A stretch of 64,000 nucleotides of DNA from Sphingomonas sp. ERG5 (GTDB lineage: Bacteria; Pseudomonadota; Alphaproteobacteria; Sphingomonadales; Sphingomonadaceae): positions 116,225 to 180,224 of the forward strand of contig NZ_JSXI01000074.1 in the NCBI RefSeq assembly GCF_000803065.1. Reading direction: 5' to 3'. The stretch's first letter is position 1, and every line of letters begins with the position of its first letter. A model generated the notes under the pieces. That model had not been told where the DNA came from, did not search any database, and saw nothing but the letters and a program-made list of their open reading frames with translations. Shown here piece after piece: positions 8,452 to 16,269 of this stretch. The position numbers and the translations under genes are program-made.

Positions 8452-8588
8452 CGGTCGCACTCCCCGAACACGACATCCGTCACGCCGAGAATGGCCGTCG
8501 CCTTTTCCCGCTTCTCATCGGCCCAAGCGAACGCGCCCTGGCACGCGCAGGCCTCAGATTCGTCGGGGATTTTGGGTGCTTTAGCCAT
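8448..8588 (-). pseudogene. Hybrid mini-ORF: nuoE 5' end fused to nuoD 3' end
   Basis: A 46-codon ORF whose first ~30 codons match the start of nuoE (MAKAPKIPDE against MAEAPKIPDE, then GAFAWADEK against GAFAWTDEN) and whose last ~16 codons match the end of nuoD (TAILGVTDVVFGECDR against TAILGAMDIVFGECDR). The similarity is also clear in DNA. It keeps an open frame, with a TAATG overlap upstream and GTGA downstream. The simplest reading is a scar of a past nuoD-to-nuoE tandem duplication that was partly deleted. It cannot bind a cluster or quinone. Confidence 0.85.
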
Positions 8589-9127
8589 TATTTGGATCCA
8601 CCACTCATCTGGACCCAGAAAGGCCTGTCTGGAAGAGCAAAAATACCAGTCACCTTATGATCGACGATAGTAATCGCCAAAAAACCATAATCGCCTCCCG
8701 ACGGCCGCCCACTACATTTATACACAGAGGCAAAAATGGTGCGCTCTGGGGTCGATTTATCACCGGGAAGAACAGTAGAACTTTGGTAACTACACCCCTT
8801 ATAGCTCCTGGATATATCCGAGAATACGGCGCTTTTGGTTTCGTATTTGCCGTATCCACTTTTTCCCAGAGAATAGGATGTCAGATACATCTTGACTGGA
8901 AAAACGCCACTCGGCAACGAATCTGCGCCTGAATCAATCGCCTTCCCAACTTTCTCGAAAACCGCACTGTCTTCAGGGTCAGGCTGCTTGAAGTCAGGAT
9001 CGCTGTCTGGCCAAACCCGTATTGATGGCGCACCAGCCTCAGAGACATCGACAACAAGCCCCGCGCCTGGTCTGCCGCTTTGTGGCTCAGTGACAGCAGT
9101 CGCCATCAAAACCAACGCCGCCAGCAT
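8588..9127 (-). CDS. Secreted hypothetical protein downstream of nuoD
   Basis: About 179 residues with a short N-terminal signal sequence (MLAALVLMATAVTEP), then a Ser/Lys/Gly-rich domain with two cysteines (YKGCSYQ, VYKCSG) probably paired in the periplasm. No family is recognised. ATG 9127 overlaps the nuoD stop (TGATG); a GTG four codons upstream, inside the nuoD end, is a weaker alternative. Codon use and base composition are less GC-rich than the adjoining nuo genes (several AT-rich codons in the middle), which suggests recent acquisition. Confidence 0.75.
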   Translation of the reverse strand: MLAALVLMATAVTEPQSGRPGAGLVVDVSEAGAPSIRVWPDSDPDFKQPDPEDSAVFEKVGKAIDSGADSLPSGVFPVKMYLTSYSLGKSGYGKYETKSAVFSDISRSYKGCSYQSSTVLPGDKSTPERTIFASVYKCSGRPSGGDYGFLAITIVDHKVTGIFALPDRPFWVQMSGGSK

Positions 9128-10362
9128 CACCGGTCGCACTCCCCGAACACGATATCCATCGCGCCGAGAATGGCAGTCGTATCAGCGAGCATATGTCCCT
9201 TGGCCATGAAATCCATCGCCTGGAGATGGCTGAACGCGGTCGGGCGGATCTTGCAGCGATATGGCTTGTTGCTGCCGTCCGCGACGAGATACACGCCGAA
9301 TTCGCCCTTGGGGCTTTCGGTCGCGACATAGACGTCGCCCGCCGGCACATGGAAGCCCTCGGTATACAGCTTGAAGTGATGGATCAGCGCTTCCATCGAG
9401 CGCTTCATCTCGGCGCGCTTGGGCGGCACGACCTTGCGGTCAAGCGACGCGATCGGCCCGTCGGGCATCTCGTTCAGGCACTGCCTCATGATCCGTGCCG
9501 ACTGACGCACTTCCTCGACGCGCACCATGAAGCGGTCATAGCAATCGCCGCGCGTGCCGACCGGCACGTCGAAGTTCATCTTCGCGTACACATCATATGG
9601 CTGCGACTTGCGCAGATCCCAGGGAATGCCCGAACCGCGGATCATCGGGCCGGAGAAACCCCATTTCACCGCATCGTCACGGCTGACCGTGGCGATGTCG
9701 ACATTGCGCTGCTTGAAGATGCGGTTGTCGGCGACCAGGCTGATCGCGTCTTCGAACAGACGCGGCAAGCGCGTATCGAGCCAGTCGGCAATGTCGGTCA
9801 GCAGCTTGAGCGGCGTATCCTGATGCACGCCGCCGGGCCGGAAATAGGCCGAATGCATGCGCGCGCCCGAGACACGCTCGAAGAAGTTCATGCAGTCTTC
9901 GCGGATTTCGAACAGCCACAGGTTCGGCGTCATCGCGCCAACGTCCATGACATGGCTGCCAAGGTTGAGCATATGGTTCGAAATGCGCGTCAGTTCAGCG
10001 AAGAAGACGCGGAGATATTGCGCACGGATCGGCACTTCGAGATCGAGCAATTTCTCGATCGCCAGCACGAAGCTGTGCTCCATGCACAAGGGCGAGCAAT
10101 AATCGAGCCGGTCGAAATAAGGCAGCGCCTGGGTATAGGTCTTGTATTCGATCAGCTTTTCGGTGCCGCGATGGAGCAGACCGATATGCGGGTCGACGCG
10201 CTCGACGATCTCGCCGTCAAGCTCCATCACCAGGCGCAGCACGCCGTGCGCGGCGGGATGCTGCGGGCCGAAATTGATCGTGTAGTTCTGGATTTCCACG
10301 TCACCAAGGGTCGGATCGGCGGCATCCATGCGGTGTTCGATCTCGTCGAGATAATCAGCCAC
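9127..10362 (-). CDS. nuoD: NADH-quinone oxidoreductase subunit D
   Basis: The 411-residue 49-kDa-type subunit of complex I, evolutionarily related to the large subunit of NiFe hydrogenases. The quinone-site segment (FGPQHPAAHGVLRLVMELDG, about residues 31-50, then GLLHRGTEKLIEYKTY) is intact, as is the C-terminal FGECDR. It stands alone here, not fused with nuoC. The start ATG 10362 lies just after a palindromic repeat separating it from nuoC. Its last codons recur in the hybrid mini-ORF at 8448-8588. Confidence 0.98.
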   Translation of the reverse strand: MADYLDEIEHRMDAADPTLGDVEIQNYTINFGPQHPAAHGVLRLVMELDGEIVERVDPHIGLLHRGTEKLIEYKTYTQALPYFDRLDYCSPLCMEHSFVLAIEKLLDLEVPIRAQYLRVFFAELTRISNHMLNLGSHVMDVGAMTPNLWLFEIREDCMNFFERVSGARMHSAYFRPGGVHQDTPLKLLTDIADWLDTRLPRLFEDAISLVADNRIFKQRNVDIATVSRDDAVKWGFSGPMIRGSGIPWDLRKSQPYDVYAKMNFDVPVGTRGDCYDRFMVRVEEVRQSARIMRQCLNEMPDGPIASLDRKVVPPKRAEMKRSMEALIHHFKLYTEGFHVPAGDVYVATESPKGEFGVYLVADGSNKPYRCKIRPTAFSHLQAMDFMAKGHMLADTTAILGAMDIVFGECDR

Positions 10363-10372
10363 GGCTCACCTC

Positions 10373-10464
10373 CCCCGTCATTCCCGCGAACGCGGGGATC
10401 CCGCTTTTGGTCAGCGGCGACAGAAGAAGAAGCGGGATTCCCGCGTTAGCGGGAATGACGGGGA
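10373..10464. repeat. Intergenic palindromic element, family A copy 2 (nuoC-nuoD gap)
   Basis: An imperfect inverted repeat of about 90 bases. The outer arms begin CCCCGTCATTCCCGCG and end with its reverse complement; the inner part GGGATCCCGCTT pairs with AAGCGGGATTCCCGC. It matches copy 1 (55-138) and copy 3 (39168-39255) in sequence and layout. It occupies almost the whole nuoC-nuoD spacer. Confidence 0.85.
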
Positions 10465-10479
10465 GGATGGTTGAGTGCA

Positions 10480-11373
10480 TCACGTGTCCGCCTTGGGCTT
10501 GCGCGGCGCGCGCGGCTTGGCGACCGGCGCATCACCGGACGCTGCGGGCTTGGCGCGCGACTTGCGCGGCGCCTTCACCACATCGGGATCGGCGGGCTTG
10601 GGCGTCGCGTCGGGCTCGGCCTTGCCGGCGCCGGTCTGCGCCGGAGTCTCGGTTGCCTTGGGTGCCGGCGGCGGCGCCTTGGCCTCGCTCTTCGCCGCAT
10701 CGGCCTTGACGATCTCGTCCGCCTTCAAAGGTGTCGGCGCACCCTTGGCTTCAGGCAGGGCAGCCTTTTCGTCACCGGGAAGGACATATTCCGCGCCCTC
10801 CCATGGCGAGGTGAAGTCGAAGGTGCGGAAGTCCTGCGCCAGCTTGACCGGCTCATACACCACCCGCTTCGCTTCCTCGGAGTAACGCAGCTCGACGAAC
10901 CCGGAGAGCGGGAAGTCCTTGCGCTGCGGATGACCGCGAAAGCCGTAATCGGTCAGAATGCGGCGCAGGTCGGGATTACCCTCGAACAGCACGCCATACA
11001 TGTCGTACACTTCGCGCTCGAGCCAGCCGGCGACCGGCCAGATCCCCGTCACTGACGGCACCGGCTTTTCCTCGTCGGTCCGCACATGCACGCGAATGCG
11101 GTGATTGCGGGTCAGCGAGAGCAGGCAATAGACCACTTCGAAACGGTCTTCACGCTCGGGATAGTCGACCCCGGCGATTTCCATCAGCTGCTGATATTCC
11201 AGGCCGGGCGTGTCGCGCAGCGTGGTCATCGTCGCGACGAGACTCTCGCGATCGACGGTCAGCGCGACCTCTCCCACCGCGTCGAGCGACGACAACAGGG
11301 CAGCGCCAAGCGCCGCGCCCGCGGAGTCGATAACGCCGTCATTCGCGGCGTAAGCCGGTGCGGGCGCCCTCAC
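10480..11373 (-). CDS. nuoC: NADH-quinone oxidoreductase subunit C with long disordered C-terminal tail
   Basis: A 297-residue protein. Residues 1-195 are the 30-kDa NuoC domain, with the signature ERE(V)YDMYGVLFEGNPDLRRIL followed by GFRGHPQRKDFPLSG. Residues ~199-297 are a low-complexity Ala/Pro/Lys-rich tail ending in a basic PRKSRAKP-type stretch, far longer than in the usual ~200-residue protein. The GTG start 11373 overlaps the nuoB stop (GTGA), excluding a longer in-frame extension. The tail's role is unknown. Confidence 0.96.
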   Translation of the reverse strand: MRAPAPAYAANDGVIDSAGAALGAALLSSLDAVGEVALTVDRESLVATMTTLRDTPGLEYQQLMEIAGVDYPEREDRFEVVYCLLSLTRNHRIRVHVRTDEEKPVPSVTGIWPVAGWLEREVYDMYGVLFEGNPDLRRILTDYGFRGHPQRKDFPLSGFVELRYSEEAKRVVYEPVKLAQDFRTFDFTSPWEGAEYVLPGDEKAALPEAKGAPTPLKADEIVKADAAKSEAKAPPPAPKATETPAQTGAGKAEPDATPKPADPDVVKAPRKSRAKPAASGDAPVAKPRAPRKPKADT

Positions 11374-11909
11374 CGTTCGATGGTTCCGGAACGGCGGATC
11401 TTCCGCTGCAACTGCATGATGCCATAGAGCAATGCTTCGGCGGTCGGCGGGCAACCCGGGACATAGATGTCGACCGGCACGATCCGGTCGCAGCCGCGCA
11501 CGACGCTGTAGCTATAATGATAATAGCCGCCGCCATTGGCGCAGGAGCCCATCGAGATGACGTATTTCGGCTCCGACATCTGGTCATAGACCTTGCGCAG
11601 CGCCGGCGCCATCTTGTTGCACAGCGTGCCCGCCACGATCATCACATCGGATTGACGCGGGGATGCGCGCGGCGCGGCGCCGAAACGCTCGAGATCGTAG
11701 CGCGGCATGTTCACATGGATCATCTCGACCGCGCAGCAGGCGAGCCCGAAAGTCATCCACCACAGCGACCCGGTGCGCGCCCATTGGAACAGATCCTCGG
11801 TCGAGGTGACCAGGAAACCCTTGTCGTTCAACTCGCCATTAATGTCGTTGAGGAACGACACGTCCGGCAGCGTACCGGCGGGCGGCGGCGTGGTGAGTTC
11901 TACTCCCAT
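11370..11909 (-). CDS. nuoB: NADH-quinone oxidoreductase subunit B
   Basis: A 179-residue subunit binding the terminal 4Fe-4S cluster N2 that reduces quinone. The unusual tandem-Cys ligand set is complete: C58-C59 (GLACCAVEM), C123 (MGSCANGGG) and C153 (VPGCPPT). ATG 11909 begins MGVELTTPPPAG and overlaps the end of nuoA by ten bases; a longer in-frame ORF is only read-through of nuoA in another frame. NuoB sits between NuoI and NuoD/H in the peripheral arm. Confidence 0.98.
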   Translation of the reverse strand: MGVELTTPPPAGTLPDVSFLNDINGELNDKGFLVTSTEDLFQWARTGSLWWMTFGLACCAVEMIHVNMPRYDLERFGAAPRASPRQSDVMIVAGTLCNKMAPALRKVYDQMSEPKYVISMGSCANGGGYYHYSYSVVRGCDRIVPVDIYVPGCPPTAEALLYGIMQLQRKIRRSGTIER

Positions 11910-12274
11910 TCCAGCGCTCCCTTCTTCCAGGCATAGACAAGGCCGAGCGCAAGCTCCGCGATGAAGATCATCATCGAGATCCACGCCGTCCAGCCAAGGC
12001 TGAACACGCTCACCGCCCAGGGGTAGAGGAAGGCGGCTTCGAGATCGAAGATGATGAACAGGATGGCGACGAGATAGAAGCGCACGTCGAACTGGCTGCG
12101 CGAATCCTCGAACGCGGGGAAGCCGCATTCATATTCGGTCAGCTTCTCCGCGGTCGGCTTGTGCGACCCAGTGAAGCGCGATGCGATCATCGGCAGGAAC
12201 ACGAACGCGCTGGACAGGACGATAGCGACGCCCAGGAACAGCAGGATCGGGAGATATTGTGACAGGTCGACCAA
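11900..12274 (-). CDS. nuoA: NADH-quinone oxidoreductase subunit A
   Basis: The first gene of the operon, 124 residues and three transmembrane helices, the NuoA/ND3 subunit. The conserved loop KLTEYECGFPAFEDSRSQFD (about residues 44-63) and helix LVAILFIIFDLEAAFLYPWA are intact. The start is TTG at 12274, preceded by AGAGAA as ribosome binding site; no ATG fits the family's N-terminus, and an upstream Met would add an unrelated Arg/Pro-rich segment. The rare start codon may lower initiation of the first cistron. Confidence 0.96.
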   Translation of the reverse strand: MVDLSQYLPILLFLGVAIVLSSAFVFLPMIASRFTGSHKPTAEKLTEYECGFPAFEDSRSQFDVRFYLVAILFIIFDLEAAFLYPWAVSVFSLGWTAWISMMIFIAELALGLVYAWKKGALEWE

Positions 12275-12348
12275 GGTTCTCTCGCAGCTGCGAAGTGATG
12301 GGGCGGCTTTAGGCCCATGACCCGGGGCGGGCAAGGCTTTGGGCCGGT

Positions 12349-12377
12349 GAGAATCACTCGCAAAAAGGCCAGTTCAA
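12349..12377 (-). promoter_or_regulatory. Candidate housekeeping promoter of the nuo operon
   Basis: On the minus strand TTGAAC (12377..12372) and ATTCTC (12354..12349) are 17 bases apart, a plausible sigma-70-like pair about 75 bases upstream of the nuoA TTG. The rest of 12275-12494 holds no ORF. This is pattern matching only. Confidence 0.35.
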
Positions 12378-12494
12378 GCGAACGAGAATGCGAGCGGTTA
12401 TGCGTCCAGCGTGATCATCCGGGAAGGGCACCGGCGATCAACCGGCCACGCCTTTCCGGCGTCCCGCGCCAGCTTCTCCCATGGGGAGAAGGAT

Positions 12495-13307
12495 TTAGCG
12501 CAATGCGTTGGCGAGCAGCTTGTGCAGCTTCGATTGCAACACGTCATTGGCGGCGAGAAATTCGCGGCGTTCGACCATGCGGTCGCCGCCACGGAAGTCG
12601 CTGACGAACCCGCCGGCTTCCTTGATCAGCAACATGCCGGCCGCGACGTCCCAATATTGCAGGTTCGATTCCCAGAAGCCGTCGAACCGGCCCGCCGCGA
12701 CCCAGGCAAGGTCAAGCGAGGCGGCACCGAAGCGGCGAATACCGGCCACTTCGGGCGCGATCGCCCCGAAGATTCGGCTCCATTCGGCGAAATTGCCATG
12801 CCCCATGAAGGGAATGCCGGTCGCGATCAGCGAGTCGGCAAGATCGCGGCGTGCCGAGACGCGCAGCCGTTCCGACTGCACCCAGGCGCCGCGGCCCTTT
12901 TCAGCCCAGAAGGCCTCGTCGGTCAGCGGCTGATAGATCAGGGCGCTGGTGATCTCGCGCTTGCCGTTGGGCAAAGGCTCCTCGACCGCGATCGAAATCG
13001 CGAAATGCGGGATGCCGTGAAGGAAGTTCGACGTGCCATCGAGCGGATCGACGATGAAGCGCGGCTTATTGGGATCGCCGGCGACTTCACCGCGCTCCTC
13101 CATCAGGAAACCCCAGTCGGGACGACTGCGCGACAATTCCTCGAACAGGGTCTGTTCGGCGCGCTGGTCGGCCATGGTCACGAAGTCGGCCGGGCCCTTG
13201 CGGCTGACCTGAAGCTGCTGAACCTCGTTGAAGTCACGACGCAGCCGCGGCCCCGCCTTGCGCGCGGCGCGATCCATGACAGTCATCAGGCCGGAGTGGG
13301 AAACCAT
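12495..13307 (-). CDS. suhB: Inositol monophosphatase family protein
   Basis: A 270-residue Mg-dependent phosphatase of the IMPase/SuhB family, which releases inositol from myo-inositol-1-phosphate and in E. coli also acts on rRNA transcription complexes. The metal-binding motifs are FIVDPLDGTSNFLHG (about residues 83-98) and WDVAAGMLLIKEAGG (about 219-233), with EERG (residues 70-73) supplying the first Glu. It is on the same strand as nuo but about 220 bases away with its own spacer. The family is certain; the symbol is by similarity. Confidence 0.9.
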   Translation of the reverse strand: MVSHSGLMTVMDRAARKAGPRLRRDFNEVQQLQVSRKGPADFVTMADQRAEQTLFEELSRSRPDWGFLMEERGEVAGDPNKPRFIVDPLDGTSNFLHGIPHFAISIAVEEPLPNGKREITSALIYQPLTDEAFWAEKGRGAWVQSERLRVSARRDLADSLIATGIPFMGHGNFAEWSRIFGAIAPEVAGIRRFGAASLDLAWVAAGRFDGFWESNLQYWDVAAGMLLIKEAGGFVSDFRGGDRMVERREFLAANDVLQSKLHKLLANALR

Positions 13308-13313
13308 TTCATT

Positions 13314-13418
13314 CTCCTCCCCTCCCGCGTGCGGGAGGGGTCGGGGGAGGACATATCAATACGAGCGGTTGGGGAAAGGCAGCCCCTCCCCGACCCTTCC
13401 CGCAAACGGGCGGGGGGT
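13314..13418. repeat. Palindromic intergenic repeat, family C (efp-suhB gap)
   Basis: Two G/C-only blocks in inverted orientation (13314-13350, CTCCCCTCCCGCGTGCGG type, and 13380-13418) are separated by about 30 bases; each block is itself palindromic around GCGTGC or GCAAACG. It fills the whole space between efp and the phosphatase gene and would form a strong hairpin in the transcript. Only this one copy is clear in the window. Confidence 0.75.
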
Positions 13419-13982
13419 TTAGTCCGCCCGCCTCACATAAGTCTGTTCGTACACATCGACCACAATGCGCGTGCCGGCACCGATATGCGGCGGGACCATC
13501 ACGCGAACGCCGTTTTCGAGGATCGCGGGCTTATAGGACGACGATGCCGTCTGACCCTTCACCACCGCATCGGCCTCGACGATCAGCGCTTCAATCGTGT
13601 CGGGCAGCTGCACCGAGATCGGACGCTCTTCCCACAATTCCATCACCACATCCATGCCGTCCTGCAGGAAGGCCGCGGCATCGCCGAGGATGTCGGCGTC
13701 GAGCGTGATCTGCTCGTAATTATTCTTGTCCATGAAGGTCAGCGTATTGCCTTCGCGGAACAGGAACTGGAAATCGACCGTGTCGAGCCGGACTCGCTCG
13801 ACGCTTTCGGCGGAGCGGAAACGGACATTGTTCTTGCGGCCGTCGATCAGGTTTTTCATCTCGACCTGCATATAGGCCCCGCCCTTGCCCGGCTGGGTAT
13901 GCTGGATCTTGACGGTCTTCCAGATGCCGCCTTCGAATTCGAGGATATTGCCGGGACGAATCTCGACCGCGTTGATCTTCAT
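13419..13982 (-). CDS. efp: Translation elongation factor P
   Basis: A 187-residue EF-P, full length, with the KOW-like N-terminal domain and two OB domains. It relieves ribosome stalling at polyproline runs. The modified-lysine loop is HTQPGKGGAYMQV with K33 at the tip, a lysine as in EpmA-type modification. The C-terminal signature region (about residues 145-185: KGQTASSSYKPAILENG then VPPHIGAGTRIVVD) is intact. The start ATG 13982 gives the usual MKINAVEIRPGN. Confidence 0.97.
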   Translation of the reverse strand: MKINAVEIRPGNILEFEGGIWKTVKIQHTQPGKGGAYMQVEMKNLIDGRKNNVRFRSAESVERVRLDTVDFQFLFREGNTLTFMDKNNYEQITLDADILGDAAAFLQDGMDVVMELWEERPISVQLPDTIEALIVEADAVVKGQTASSSYKPAILENGVRVMVPPHIGAGTRIVVDVYEQTYVRRAD

Positions 13983-14020
13983 GGGAAACCTGCAAGCTGG
14001 AAAGAGCGAAGGGGCGGCCT

Positions 14021-14623
14021 TTAGCGGGAGGCGGGCTTTCCGGCAAGGTATGGGTAAGGATCGACATCCTGGCCTTCATACCAATGCTGTTCGGGCGTCG
14101 TGCGGGTCAGGCCGAAATGCAGGTGATAATTGCCCGCGCCGGCATTGCCGGTATCGCCGACGAAGCCGAGCGGATCGCCGGTTTTAACCCCCTGCCCTTC
14201 ATGCAGGCCCGGCGCGTATCCCGAGAGATGGGCATAATAATAGATCCAGCCGCGCCCCGGCGAACGCACATAGACCGTCGTGCCGCCCGCTGCACTGGTC
14301 CATAGTTTCTCGACCGCACCGGACGCGGCGGCGAGCACCGGCGTGTTGGCCGGCGCTGCGATGTCGGTACCGTGATGCGCGCGTTGGCCGTTGTCGCGCG
14401 GGTCGCCCCAATTGTCGCGCAACTGCTCGCGCGGTACGCCCGCGACCGGTATGGCGAGCACCGCTTGCGTCGTGCCGGTCACGACGACCGGCCTGGTTGC
14501 TTCCGGCATCACAGACGGCGGCGCGGCGGCCGGTGGCGCATCGGGAAGGACAACCAGCACCGCCACCCACAGGCCGACCACAACGCAAAACGCGATCAGC
14601 AGGCCAGAGCCCAATTTACGCAA
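14021..14623 (-). CDS. Membrane-anchored M23 (LytM) family peptidase
   Basis: About 200 residues: one N-terminal membrane anchor (residues ~7-26), a Pro/Ala-rich linker, then an M23 zinc-peptidase domain facing the periplasm. The metal ligands are H84 and D87 (HHGTDIAAP) and H169 (HLHFG), with H132 in YYYAHLSG, so it looks catalytically complete and should cut peptidoglycan cross-bridges. No ATG is suitable; TTG 14623 lies five bases after the preceding gene's stop, and a CTG overlapping that stop is an alternative. It pairs with the upstream L,D-transpeptidase. Confidence 0.85.
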   Translation of the reverse strand: MRKLGSGLLIAFCVVVGLWVAVLVVLPDAPPAAAPPSVMPEATRPVVVTGTTQAVLAIPVAGVPREQLRDNWGDPRDNGQRAHHGTDIAAPANTPVLAAASGAVEKLWTSAAGGTTVYVRSPGRGWIYYYAHLSGYAPGLHEGQGVKTGDPLGFVGDTGNAGAGNYHLHFGLTRTTPEQHWYEGQDVDPYPYLAGKPASR

Positions 14624-14628
14624 GCTGC

Positions 14629-15642
14629 TCAGGGCTGGAACACCGCCGGCGTGCCGGGCTTGATCATCAGCGACAGCCGCGCCGCGTCCCAATTGGTCAG
14701 GCGAATGCAGCCATGGCTTTCCGCTCGGCCGATCGTGCCCGGCTCGGGCGTGCCATGGATCCCATAATGCGGTTTCGACAAATCGAGCCAGATCACGCCG
14801 ACCGGACCATTCGGCCCGGGTGGCAATTTCGCCGCCTTGTCGCTGCTGTCGGCATCCCAGAACAGCTTCGGATTATAATGGAAGGGTGGATTGTACGATG
14901 CGCCCTTGATCGTCCATTTGCCGATCGGCAGCGGGTCGTTGCTGCTGCCCATCGTCGCCATGAACTGCGCGACCAGTTTGCCGTCCTTATCGAGCACGCG
15001 CAGCACTTCGTCGGATTTATCGACCACCACCTTCACACCCTGTGGCTGATTGGCGTCGACATTCAGATCAGCCAGCGTCTTGCGCCAATCGGCCGACAGC
15101 TTGGGATCATAGTCGCGCGATACCGGCAAGGCATTTGGCACAATGATCGCCGATCCGGGCGTAAGGTTGAGGGCTGGCCCGTTGAGTTCGACCAGCACTT
15201 CGGGTGTGGTGTGGAACATCTCGCTCAATTTCTCGAGCGCCGAGCGATAACCCAGCGCAGGCAATTTGGCCTGCTCAGCCGGATCGGTCGGCAAGGGATC
15301 AGTGAAGGGACCATCCAGCGTTTCCGGCTGAAGTGACAGATTTTTGGTTGGGCGCAGCTCACGGAACGGGTGGAGAGCGCGAATCGTCGCGCGATCGAGT
15401 TGACCGGTCTCCTTCAGGTTGCGCGATTCCTGAAATCCCTTCAGCGCGGCGGCGAGCGACTTGCCCGCCCGACCGTCAAGCACGCCGGGCGAAAAGCCAA
15501 GATGGTCGAGAATGACCTGAGCATGCAGGATCGAGCGATCGAGCGTTGGCTTCACCACGACTTTTGTTCCCTGCCGCGCCGCAGCAACGGGACCAATGGA
15601 GACTATTGCCAGACAAGTTGCTGCGATCGCGATTTTCCTCAT
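14629..15642 (-). CDS. L,D-transpeptidase (YkuD family)
   Basis: A 337-residue exported protein: signal peptide (MRKIAIAATCLAIVSIG...VAAA, residues 1-22), a peptidoglycan-binding helical region (about 35-95), a LysM-like middle part, and a C-terminal YkuD catalytic domain. The active-site motif HGTPEPGTIGRAESHGC with C312 as nucleophile is intact. Such enzymes make 3-3 cross-links or anchor lipoproteins to peptidoglycan. It is divergent from the DUF882 gene and followed immediately by an M23 peptidase. Confidence 0.92.
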   Translation of the reverse strand: MRKIAIAATCLAIVSIGPVAAARQGTKVVVKPTLDRSILHAQVILDHLGFSPGVLDGRAGKSLAAALKGFQESRNLKETGQLDRATIRALHPFRELRPTKNLSLQPETLDGPFTDPLPTDPAEQAKLPALGYRSALEKLSEMFHTTPEVLVELNGPALNLTPGSAIIVPNALPVSRDYDPKLSADWRKTLADLNVDANQPQGVKVVVDKSDEVLRVLDKDGKLVAQFMATMGSSNDPLPIGKWTIKGASYNPPFHYNPKLFWDADSSDKAAKLPPGPNGPVGVIWLDLSKPHYGIHGTPEPGTIGRAESHGCIRLTNWDAARLSLMIKPGTPAVFQP

Positions 15643-15680
15643 CGTTTCAATCTCCTACATCTGACTTCATGGAGACAACG

Positions 15681-16268
15681 ATGATTGGGGGGCATGTTTC
15701 CGACCTGGAACATCCCGTTACGCCTATCCTCTCACGCCGCGCGCTGATCGGCGGGGCGATTGCCGGCAGCGCGGCCCTGATGCTGCCCTTCCCCGCGCTC
15801 GCCGCGAGCGAAGAGTGGCGGCTGGCGATTCGCAATGTCCATACCAATGAGAGCGTCGATGCCGTGTTCGTGCGCAATGGCCGCCTGGTGGCCGATGGGC
15901 TGGCCGAGCTGAATCATGGCCTGCGCGACTGGCGCACCGGCCAGATCATGGAAATGGATCCCCGGCTGCTTTCGCTGCTGGTACAGCTACGCGAGAAGCT
16001 CGACGTGACGGGATCCTGCAAGATCGATCTGATCTCGGGCTATCGTTCGCCCGAAACCAACGCCGCGCTTCGCGCCCGGGGCGGCGAACATACCGGTGTG
16101 GCAAGCATGAGCCAGCACATGCTCGGCAAAGCGACCGACATCATGATTCCCGGCGTGTCGCTCGAGCGGCTGCGCGGTGCGGCGCTGGCGCTCGGCGGCG
16201 GTGGTGTCGGCTATTATCCGCGTGACGGCTTCGTCCATGTGGATACCGGGCGCGTGCGCCACTGGTAA
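15681..16268 (+). CDS. DUF882 / YcbK-like M15-type peptidase, Tat-exported
   Basis: A 195-residue protein with a Tat-type leader (LSRRALIGGAIAGSAALMLPF ending ALAAS) and a DUF882 domain related to peptidase M15 D,D-carboxypeptidases. The metal-site motifs are SGYRSPETN, SQHMLGKATDIMI and DGFVHVDTG, all complete. It probably trims peptidoglycan, matching the adjacent L,D-transpeptidase and M23 peptidase. ATG 15681 has GGAGAC upstream; an in-frame ATG four codons earlier lacks a ribosome binding site. Confidence 0.9.
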   Translation: MIGGHVSDLEHPVTPILSRRALIGGAIAGSAALMLPFPALAASEEWRLAIRNVHTNESVDAVFVRNGRLVADGLAELNHGLRDWRTGQIMEMDPRLLSLLVQLREKLDVTGSCKIDLISGYRSPETNAALRARGGEHTGVASMSQHMLGKATDIMIPGVSLERLRGAALALGGGGVGYYPRDGFVHVDTGRVRHW

Positions 16269-16269
16269 T

